Shown here: in pieces, positions 22,038 through 30,554 of the stretch | Numbering within the stretch: the first letter of the stretch is position 1 | Layout of the letters: every line of letters begins with the position of its first letter | From: Vicia villosa | Taxonomy: Eukaryota > Streptophyta > Magnoliopsida > Fabales > Fabaceae | Direction: 5' to 3' | Length of the DNA: 64,000 nucleotides | Assembly (NCBI RefSeq): GCF_029867415.1 | Contig: NC_081185.1 | Location: 71,061,156-71,125,155, forward strand | Notes under the pieces: model-generated | Told to the model about the DNA's origin: nothing | Databases searched by the model: none | Seen by the model: only the letters and a program-made list of their open reading frames with translations | Made by a program: the position numbers and the translations under genes

Positions 22038-22138
22038 AGGCCTTGCCTCTCTCATTTCTCAAGCTTTGAGAGCCAACAAATCCCTTGCAATTTCTCTCCT
22101 CATCCCTACCAAATTCACCAAAGCTCTTTTTCTTTCAT

Positions 22139-22175
22139 AAAGTTTGTGAGTCACATCTTGAACCTCACAAACTTT
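22139..22175 (+). promoter_or_regulatory. Perfect 12-bp stem-loop downstream of the Ogre-A TATA box
   Basis: AAAGTTTGTGAG (22139-22150) pairs perfectly with CTCACAAACTTT (22164-22175) across a 13-base loop. It starts 110 bp after the TATA box, so it should lie in the transcript leader. The right copy is at 37421-37457. Confidence 0.75.
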
Positions 22176-22487
22176 GAGCTAAGCCACCATCCATTTCACT
22201 CTTTTTTCTTCAATTGTTGAGAGATCAAGATTTGTGTTGGTGATTCTTGAAGTAGATCCAAGTTTGTGCAAGATTTGGTAAATTCTCTTCATCCTTTTTG
22301 GGTATCATGATGTAGATCCTTTGTGGTTTGTGTTCAATGCATCTTTGATGCTATATTGGTGCTATTTGTTGTTGATTTGATGGAAAATTCGTGCTCCAAT
22401 TGATGTGTGATCATAAGGTGTTTGTATGTTTGTTCAAGTCAAGTTTTATGCCTCTAAATGCTGTTTTTGCTGGATTTTGCACTGAGG

Positions 22488-22592
22488 AAATCGATTTCCT
22501 TAAGGCTGAAATCGATTTCCTGCTGAGCGTGACCTGTTTTTTTCTGAAAACTGCACTATGGAAATCGATTTCCCCCTGCATGAAATCGATTT
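22488..22592 (+). repeat. Two further AAATCGATTT pairs, downstream cluster, Ogre-A 5' LTR
   Basis: Copies start at 22488 and 22509, 22562 and 22583. Both pairs are again spaced exactly 21 bp although the spacer bases differ from the upstream cluster. They lie downstream of the TATA box. Confidence 0.9.
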
Positions 22593-22649
22593 CCTGCTGG
22601 CAGAATGTGGTTTTTTGCCTCTTTTATGCTTGTTTTGGTGTCCTACTTC

Positions 22650-23205
22650 CTCCACTTCATTAATATCATTGGATCTAGGATGTTGATAGGTTTGAAATGA
22701 CCTAATCCATAATATTAGATGAATGATATTAATGATAGTGTGAGTTGATTATCTTTTATGTTTTCATTCTTATTTTCATCTTATCTTTCTTTTGATCGAT
22801 GAAAGTCTTAACATCTTGAGAATTCTATGAATTCTTGATAAAGACTAGATCAATTTGTCTCTATTCTTATCTTTTTCATCTTGTTTTCTTTTGATCGATG
22901 AAAGTCTTAACATCTTGAGAATTCTATGGATTCTTGATGAAGACTAGATCAATTTGTTTTCATTCTTGTGATTATCTTTTGTGAATTTTATTCTTCTTCC
23001 TCCATTTCATTAATATCATTGGATCTAGGATGTTGATAGGTTGGAAAGAACCAAATCCATAATATTAGATGAATGATATTAATGATAGTGTGAGTTGATT
23101 ATCTTTATGCATTTTACCTTCACCTTCTCCTTTTTTCTTTTGATCGATGAAAGTCTTAATACTTTGAGAATTCTTATGGATTCTTAGTAAAGACTAGATC
23201 GTTAC
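22650..23205 (+). repeat. Internal duplications in the Ogre-A 5' LTR
   Basis: A block of about 100 bp with ATTAATATCATTGGATCTAGG occurs at about 22658 and again at about 23007. A block of about 80 bp with TTTTGATCGATGAAAGTCTT occurs at about 22792, 22888 and 23140. The copies differ slightly from one another, so the duplications predate this insertion. Confidence 0.8.
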
Positions 23206-24785
23206 CTATTTTCTTTTCGTGCGGTATTGCTTTCGGAAGGCGATCTACATATCGTTCTTCTCGCATGCATTAGCACATAAAGTTTTGACCGGCCTCGTTG
23301 TAGGGTGATTTCTACATAAATCACTTGGCGATCTGCTTAACATAGCGCAATATTTCGTGTCCCGAATAAAAAAGATCAAATGTGGAAGAGAATTGTATGC
23401 GGTTGATTTAAGACTTGTGGAGGTTTTTATCGTGTAGTCGCTATGATTTTATCAAGCTTCTGATAAGCCCCATTGACTTTAAATCCGAGTACATCATTTA
23501 CTCACCATAGATCTTCATACTAACTTTGATAACATACTTGACAAGTTTCAAGATGGTTATCTTTAACATTTAACAACTAACTTTAATTTCCGCACCTTTA
23601 TATTACCGCTCTTTATATTACCGCTCTTTATATTTCTCGCCTTATCGCTTTACTTTATCATTTCATCATATTTACTTTCCGCCATTTTCTCTTTGTCCAT
23701 TTGGACGTTTATAATTCCGCTATTTTCTCTTTGTCCACTTGGACATATGTTTATGTTTTCGTTATTTTTCTTTTGTCCACTTGGACCATACTTTACTTTT
23801 CTTGCAAAAACACTAATAAATAACCAAAATCTAAAAAATACATAAGGCTCTCTTTGGACTATCGGTTACTATCCCTAGCACTTTGGAGATTCGGACTTAT
23901 GGACCTAGTACCTTTGGACTCATTCTATTATTATCCTGTGATTGTTCTGTCTGTCTGGCATTGTGCTGTTGTATGTTTTTGTGTGCAGGTATTTCCTTGA
24001 AAGCCCTTGATGGTTAATTCCAAGGCATTGAAATAAGGATTTTACCCGAAAACAGCCGTTACTCTGCCCGATTTTCGTCAGAATCTTAATGTGTTTAATG
24101 CAAAGTGGTGCTAAGACAATAAGTTCATGTGGATCCCCAAGTGTTAATGTGTTGGTATTGATAAATCCAAAGGATGGGAAAACTACCTTGGCTCTTAATG
24201 TCGAGTGTTGGCTTCTTATTTGGTTAGACCGTTTCTTTCCTTAGCTTTTATTTTATGCACTAGGTTAGCCTCTTCATCTCCTCCCATTCTTAAATTTTCA
24301 AAATCTTCTCTCTTTTTCCAAAATATTCTTATGTTTGCAAACCTTTTCAAAACCTTTTTCTCAAAAATATCTTTCGCCCTTAGTGGCTTTTCTTCAAAAG
24401 TTTAGACACCGTTAACTGTCGAAACGAGTGGTTATACCCCACGATTTTGAAATTGATTGATAATAACGAGATCTTTTCCGCGTGAGAGAGCTAGTGGCAT
24501 ACTCGTTGATTTTATCCGAGTTGGAGCCCTTCTTTCATTTGCGATGCAAAGAACTTGTTTGTTCTCATGCTCAAGATCAATGGCTGAGTATTTCTCTCTA
24601 ACGACACCAAAGTGTTTATTCGTTTTTAAAACGTTTTTCCCAAAAGCGGAACTACATTAGCTCTGACTTCTCCATTGCACCGAGGAGGTATGTAGGCCCA
24701 AAGCTTAACGCTTTGCCGAGCTTATTTTAAAAATAAAACAAACCGTTTTTTAGCACACACACAACACAGATTTTCAAAAAGGTTC

Positions 24786-24834
24786 CCGTGGAGTACCACG
24801 GATATGAGGGGTGCTTTAAACCTTCCCCTCATAT
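24786..24834 (+). promoter_or_regulatory. Tandem double hairpin near the end of the Ogre-A 5' LTR
   Basis: Hairpin 1 is CCGTGG, loop AGTA, CCACGG (24786-24801). Hairpin 2 follows at once: ATATGAGGGG (24802-24811), a 13-base loop, CCCCTCATAT (24825-24834). It is the counterpart of 17271-17318 with compensating stem changes. AATAAA follows at 24920. The right copy is at 40068-40116. Confidence 0.75.
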
Positions 24835-25007
24835 AATCAACACCCGTACCTGAGATCTCTTTCTTGTTTTAAAAAACAAAACTTTGGGTTTTACGTTCTT
24901 TTCCCTTTTCCTTTGAAAAAATAAAGCGCGGTGGCGATTTCAAAACGGAATATTGATTCGAGTCAATCCCATGGCTTCGATATCAGATTTTCCCCGCTAC
25001 AGAAAAA

Positions 25008-25026
25008 TGGCGACTTCACTGGGGAT
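25008..25026 (+). other. Ogre-A primer-binding site
   Basis: TGGCGACTTCACTGGGGAT starts six bases after the LTR end and matches the Ogre-B PBS in 17 of 19 positions. It is attributed to tRNA-Arg on the basis of published Ogre descriptions. Confidence 0.8.
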
Positions 25027-25028
25027 CC

Positions 25029-25799
25029 AGTTTTAAGTGTGTTAAGCCTATTTTTGTTTATCTGTGTGTTTTATCTGTATATATTGTTGTGTGCTTTGTG
25101 TATTTACTTTCTTTTTTTTTTCTTTTTGGTGCTCGATGGTTCCTCTGAGATGAGATAAAGTCCTAACCCGGACTTTGGTGAGTAACTTGAGATAGGAGGT
25201 GGTAAGACCAATAGTCGCATGTCAGGAGCAATCCTTACCATGAGCGTCATATGGTGGAACCCCAATCAGTGGAGGCCTCATGGAAGGTAGTAGAGGTTGT
25301 TACGAACCATCGTGATAACGCTATTACTTTCAATAGTGAGTGTCCGTAGAAGCTGAATGGCCTAGAACCCTTTTAACCAATCTAAGCCTTTTTAGGATGT
25401 AGTGCAGAAACAAGATCAAGTACCAATTTGAGCTTGTTGTCATGCGATACTACGCTCAGACGAGGTCTTTTTAGGCATATTATTGGCGCCCATGAGCAAT
25501 TGTGCGTGCCGGTAATATCCGATAGAAGATTGAAAACTCTGGGAACCTTTGTAGAACCCGATTGGCAGGTACAAACTTCCCTAGATCACTCCTTGTGGGA
25601 TGGGTAGACCCATGGCTCCATGCTCGTGACGTCGAACCTTTGAACCTGGACTGTGTGATTTTGTGTGATTTGATGTGATCTTGTGTGCTCTTGATTGTGA
25701 TTGATGCATAAACCATGCATTCATGCATTCATAAAAAATGACATTCACAAATGGTTTTCAAGGAACTTAGAGACATTTTTTGTAAACATAACAGGTACC
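25029..25799 (+). other. Ogre-A leader between PBS and ORF1
   Basis: No protein-like frame is seen. TGTGATTT-type repeats lie at about 25650-25700. The end, AACAGGTACC before the ATG at 25800, parallels GCAGGTA before the Ogre-B ORF1 start, again suggesting a splice acceptor next to ORF1. Confidence 0.5.
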
Positions 25800-27308
25800 A
25801 TGGATCAAAAGAGAAGCATCAAGAAGTACACTTTCAGAAATTCAAGTGCAAAGGAATTGAAAGAGCTAGCAACTTTGATTCCTAATCTTGACAACTTCAA
25901 AAACCGTTATGGGAAATTGATTTCTATCTTGAAGACTAAAGTGGAAAAGGGGATTCTTGAGACTCTTGTGCAGTTTTATGACCCAGTTTATCATTGTTTC
26001 ACCTTTCCTGATTATCAGCTTATGCCCACCTTGGAGGAGTATTCTTATTGGATTGGTTTACCGATTACGAATGACATACCGTTTAGTGGTCTGGAGAAAG
26101 AGCCTGAGGTTGATGAAATAGCAGAGCTTCTTCATTTGAAGATATCAGATGTGAAAGCAAACATGACCAAAAAAGGAGGAATTTGGGGGTTGACTTCTAA
26201 GTTCTTGATTGGAAAAGCTTCTATGTTGGCTAGTAAAGGAAGTATGATTGCTTTTGAGACATTTTTGGCCTTGCTCATCTATGGTTTGATACTCTTTCCC
26301 AACATTGACCATTTTGTCGATGTTAATGCTATTCGGATTTTCATGATTGGGAATCCTGTGCCTACTTTGCTTGGGGATACTTACCATTCCATTCACCATA
26401 GGAATGATAAGAAAGGTGGACTCATCAATTGTTGTACTCCTTTGCTCTACAAGTGGTTTATTTCGCACTTACCTCAAGCTAAGAGTTTCTTGAACAATCC
26501 TGATGGTCTCTCATGGTCTCAGAAGGTCATGCCTCTTACTAATGGGAATATCCATTGGTACAATCCTGCTTATGACATTGGTGAGATTATTGATAGTTGT
26601 GGAGAATTCCCTAATGTACCTCTTCTTGGTATACAAGGAGGAATTACCTACAACCCCATTCTTGCAAGGCGTCAATTTTGTTATCCTATGAAGGAGAGAC
26701 CCGCTAGCATCCTTGTGTCAGGAATCTTCTATCTTAATCAAGATGGAAATTCGGATATGAGAAACCGGTTTGTGCGTGCTTGGCACCATGTTGATAGGAA
26801 GAGACATTTGGGAACAAAACAATGTGTTGCTCTCAAAGACTACGCTGATTGGGTTCAAGCTAGAGCTCATACTTTTCAGATGCCTTATTTACTCGAGGAG
26901 CCTTCTCTACCCATTGTTCCACCATTGCCTCTCACTACTCCTGTTGAAAGTAGTGAAGAACATCTAGAGCTCGTGGCTAAGTTGAGAGCGGAAAGAGATG
27001 CTTTGGAGCTTGAAAACAAAGAGTTGAAGATACACTTGAAAGAAAAAGATGAAATGCTTGATATCCAAGATGGTTGGTTGATGGAAAAGGAAGATCAAAT
27101 TCGTCATCAAGAAGAGTTGCTTCAACAACATGGTGAAAAGCGAAAGAGACCACAAGAAGATTCAGTTGCATGGAAAGAAGTTGCTGATAAGCTGATGGTC
27201 GAGAATGCTCATTTGAAGGCCTTTTATGAAGATGAATTGGAGAAGCTCCGTAGGAAGCTGCAAAGAGGAGTTGGATCGTCATCTGAAGTGTTCCCTTCTA
27301 GTTTTTAG
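25800..27308 (+). CDS. Ogre-A ORF1 (502 aa, plant mobile-domain-like), intact
   Basis: The start is ATG 25800, aligned with the Ogre-B ORF1 start; the open frame extends upstream to 25701 but is not conserved there. Residues about 20-370 form the conserved core with HCFTFPDYQL, PTLEE, WIGLP and a cysteine-containing block (INCCTPL), clearly homologous to Ogre-B ORF1 and resembling plant mobile-domain/DUF7745 proteins. Residues about 385-500 are a long charged coiled-coil-like helix with EKRKRPQE, a candidate nuclear signal kept in both elements. ORF1 function in Ogre is unknown; nucleic acid or host-chromatin interaction is a guess. It is followed by AT-rich sequence and a 33-base A run. Confidence 0.88.
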   Translation: MDQKRSIKKYTFRNSSAKELKELATLIPNLDNFKNRYGKLISILKTKVEKGILETLVQFYDPVYHCFTFPDYQLMPTLEEYSYWIGLPITNDIPFSGLEKEPEVDEIAELLHLKISDVKANMTKKGGIWGLTSKFLIGKASMLASKGSMIAFETFLALLIYGLILFPNIDHFVDVNAIRIFMIGNPVPTLLGDTYHSIHHRNDKKGGLINCCTPLLYKWFISHLPQAKSFLNNPDGLSWSQKVMPLTNGNIHWYNPAYDIGEIIDSCGEFPNVPLLGIQGGITYNPILARRQFCYPMKERPASILVSGIFYLNQDGNSDMRNRFVRAWHHVDRKRHLGTKQCVALKDYADWVQARAHTFQMPYLLEEPSLPIVPPLPLTTPVESSEEHLELVAKLRAERDALELENKELKIHLKEKDEMLDIQDGWLMEKEDQIRHQEELLQQHGEKRKRPQEDSVAWKEVADKLMVENAHLKAFYEDELEKLRRKLQRGVGSSSEVFPSSF

Positions 27309-27444
27309 CTTTTTCTTTATTTTGTAATTTTGGATCTTTGAATCCTTTTGTATGTTTTTCTATGATTAATGAAAGAATATTGTTATGTTTTATGATGTTT
27401 TTTGCTAATGTTTACAATTAATGTCTTAAAAGTTCCTTAAAAAC

Positions 27445-27445
<1 letters not shown>

Positions 27446-27478
<33 letters not shown>
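27446..27478 (+). repeat. 33-base poly(A) run between Ogre-A ORF1 and gag
   Basis: An uninterrupted run of A lies 137 bp after the ORF1 stop. It follows T-rich sequence with AATGAAAG at about 27368, which looks like a plant 3' UTR. It is followed by TTGCATTGCATTTCATGC, the same motif that follows the A-rich tract in Ogre-B. Confidence 0.9.
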
Positions 27479-27482
<4 letters not shown>

Positions 27483-27616
27483 TTGCATTGCATTTCATGC
27501 ATCATTCTGCATTTTGGTCTTGCTTCCGAGAGTATTCCCGAGGTCTTATTCAGTGTTCTTCATACAGAATCAAGCTGTCTCACCGGTATAATACTCGAGC
27601 TAACTGCAAGAAGAAG

Positions 27617-30288
27617 ATGGAAGGTCTTGAACAAGAGAATCGTGAGTTACGTGAAGAGGTTGTTACTTTGAGATCTGGTGTGGATCGTCTCACTGCTCTA
27701 GTTGAGACATTGATGGCTGCTCATAATCAGAATCAGAATCAAGTTCCTCCTCCCAACGCCCAAACTCAGGGTCAGACCACTGTGATTTCTGAAATTGCTG
27801 CTACAACCATTCCTGCTATTCCTGTTGGTGCTACTCAGCAACGTATGCCTAATGGATACCCCTGGGGCATGCCCGAAGGTTATTTGTCTGTTCCTGAGAT
27901 GACTCGTCCGTTGACTCCTGTTATGGTCAACACCTCTCCTATTGTTCATACTGGTCCTTTTGTCCCAGAGCCCATTTATGATGCTGCTCCAAGTGAAATT
28001 CATGACAGAATGGATGGTTTCCAAGATCAGTTTGAAGAACTGCAGAAAGAGATGAAAGCCTTGCGTGGGAAAGAACTGTTTGGAAAGAATGTGCATGATC
28101 TTTGTCTTGTTCCCAATGTGAAAGTGCCTGCTAAGTTCAAGCTGCCTGAATTTGAGAAGTACAAAGGAAATTCCTGCCCTCAGGCGCACCTGGTGATGTA
28201 TATCAGGAAGATGTCCACTCACACTGATGATCAACGTCTGTTGATTCACTATTTCCAAGACAGTTTGACTGGAGCTGCTTCTAAGTGGTATATGGGCCTT
28301 GATAGCACCCATATTCGCACTTTCAATGACTTAGCTGAGGCGTTTGTGAAGCAATACAAGTACAATGTGGACATGGCTCCTGATAGGGATCAATTGCGAG
28401 CTATGATGCAAAAAGAGAAAGAATCCTTCAAGGAATATGCTCAGAGATGGCGTGAGGTTGCCGCCCAAGTGATTCCTCCGATGGAAGAAAAAGAGATGAC
28501 TAAGATTTTTCTGAAGACTCTTGGTCCGTTTTACTATGAAAAGATGATTGCAAGTGCTCCTGTAGACTTCACCGAAATGGTGGGTATGGGTGTCAGATTG
28601 GAAGAAGCTGTGCGAGAAGGTCGTTTGGTTCGAAATGACAATTCATCTGGTGGTGCGAAGAAGTATGGTTCCTCACTCCAGAAGAAGAAAGAATCAGATG
28701 CTAATGCTGTTTCTCATGGGAGGAATAGTCGATTCAGGAATCAATCTCAACAAGTGGCGTCAGTGACTCCTGTTGTGAATTCAGTGCCTGTGGCTCCTGT
28801 TAATCAACAACCAGCAAGGCGGAATCCGTATCCTCGGATTAATATTGATCCTATCCCTATGACATACACTGAACTGTATCCTGCTCTAATTCATAAGAAG
28901 CTGGTTCAACCAAGGTCACCACCTCCTGTTCCAGAGAAACTCCCTTGGTGGTACAAAGCTGATGCCACTTGTGCTTATCATCAGAACACTCCTGGGCATG
29001 ATTTGGAAAACTGTTGGGCCCTGAAGAATGAAGTTCAAAGATTGGTCCGTTCTGGAATGCTCTCTTTCCGTGATATTGGTCCAAATGTGAAGAACAATCC
29101 GTTACCAACTCATGAAGCGTCTGCTGTCAATATGGTTGAACATAATTTGAGACGTTGTCGTGTGCCTAGTATTTGTGCTCTACGTGGATCTTTGAAAGAG
29201 ATACATGACAGGTTTGTTAGAAAAGGAGTGATCGAGTTTAGTCATGATGGTTGTCCTTTGTGTGATGAGGATCCTATGGGATGCGCTGCCCTCCAAGATG
29301 ATGTTCAGACATTGATAGGTTTGGAATTATTGGATGATGAAATAGACAACACTTATGTAGATCACAAGTTGCATTTGAAGCAGTTTAATGGGGTTGTGAG
29401 TAATATCACTGCATGTAACAATTTGAGCTTTAGTGATGAAGATTTGCCTGAGGAAGGAAGAAATCATAATTTGGCTTTGCACATCTCTGTCAGTTGCAAA
29501 GAGGACTCAATGTCCAATGTGTTGATTGATACTGGATCATCTCTGAATGTCATGCCAAAATCCACTCTTGCTAAGCTGTCTTATGGTGGCACACCAATGA
29601 GATTTAGCAATGTGATCGTCAAGGCTTTTGATGGATCGAAGAAATCAGTGGTCGGAGAAGTGGACTTGCCTATTAGTATTGGACCATTTGTCTTCAAGAC
29701 TACTTTTCAAGTGATGGACATTTTCCCTGCATACAGTTGCTTATTGGGACGCCCATGGATCCATGAGGCTGGGGCAGTCACTTCAACTCTCCACCAAAAG
29801 TTGAAATTTGTGAAAGATGGAAAGATGGTCATTGTGAATGGAGAACAAGCGTTGCTGATTAGTCATCTCTCTTCGTTCCGTACCATAGAAGCTGACGAAG
29901 TGGTCATTGGAACTGCATTCCAAGCCTTGTCTGTTAATGATGAATTCAAAAAGGATGAAGCTTCCATTGCCTCCTTCAAAGATGCTCAACTGGTGGTTCA
30001 GAATGGACATTCAGGAGTCTGGGGACAAGTGGTGAGTCTACAAGAAAACAGGAATAGAGCTGGTCTGGGATTTTCTGCCTCAGACAAGTCTGTGATGAAG
30101 CCTGAGTCTGCTTTTCGTCCTTATCAAGAGATGTTCCATAGTGCTGGGTTTCTACACCCAACTCTTCCAGAAGTGGATGCTATTGTTGAAGACGAGCCAG
30201 AGCCAGAAGTGCCAAGCTTTGTGACCCATGGAAAGATGATTAAGAATTGGATCACCATTGACATTCCTGAGTGTACTCATGTCTCAAA
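27617..30288 (+). CDS. Ogre-A gag-protease, first exon of gag-pro-pol, intact
   Basis: Start chosen at ATG 27617, where a coiled-coil-like N-terminus begins; the frame is open from 27488. The capsid-like retrotrans_gag domain is at about 28130-28620 (LIHYFQDSL, KWYMGL and FKEYAQRWR blocks). A zinc-knuckle-like cluster (CAYHQNTPGHDLENC) is at about 28970-29014. The retropepsin has catalytic DTG at 29528-29536 and the CLLGRPWIHEAG block near 29740. The frame ends in TAA at 30290, but this TAA overlaps a GT splice donor at 30289. Unspliced RNA therefore gives Gag-Pro; removal of 30289-30554 joins it in frame to RT. Tat/Ogre elements are known to be spliced here. No lesions seen. Confidence 0.9.
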
Positions 30289-30554
30289 GTAATTTGCTTT
30301 TATGTTTTTCAAAATCCTTTCATTCTGCCCAAGATGAAAGTGAAGTTGTTGGGGCTGTTTTCTATTTGTTTTAAACATTAAAATCATCAATAAAAGTCAT
30401 TTTGTTTCTACATATATATGCTTTTTATCTTTTTGCTTTTTTCTGGAAAAGTGGTGACACAAAAAACCTTAAAAAATGTTTTCATTTTCCATAATCTGCA
30501 CGATTACATGTTGCATATATCTTTCCTTTCCTGAAATAATAATCATTTGTGCAG
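30289..30554 (+). other. Ogre-A intron between protease and RT (266 bp, GT-AG)
   Basis: The donor is GTAATTTG at 30289 and the acceptor TTGTGCAG ends at 30554. The intron is T-rich, as plant introns are. Phase is 2: two bases of a codon before and one after, keeping the RT frame. The in-frame stop TAA (30290-30292) is part of the donor. Ogre-B has the same arrangement at 42561-42819. Confidence 0.88.

Larger units (their letters stand above)
21353..25001 (+). repeat. Ogre-A 5' LTR (3.65 kb)
   Basis: It starts TGTCATACCCC and ends CGCTACA, six bases before the PBS. It pairs with 36635-40283 at a constant offset of 15282, with no difference seen. Contents: five pairs of AAATCGATTT, a TATA box at 22029, a 12-bp perfect hairpin at 22139-22175, internal duplicated blocks at 22650-23200, pyrimidine-rich spacer sequence, and a double hairpin at 24786-24834. 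The small ORFs here are also present in the right LTR because the LTRs are identical; they are rich in Glu-Ile-Asp-Phe repeats only because of the palindrome. Confidence 0.97.

Noticed and set aside
22391..22663. 90-aa ORF in the Ogre-A LTR, identical in both LTRs
   Set aside because: Identity follows from the identical LTRs; the peptide is driven by the AAATCGATTT palindromes.
27698..28312. Minus-strand ORF of 204 aa
   Set aside because: It is the antisense shadow of the conserved Ogre-A gag frame, without its own domain.
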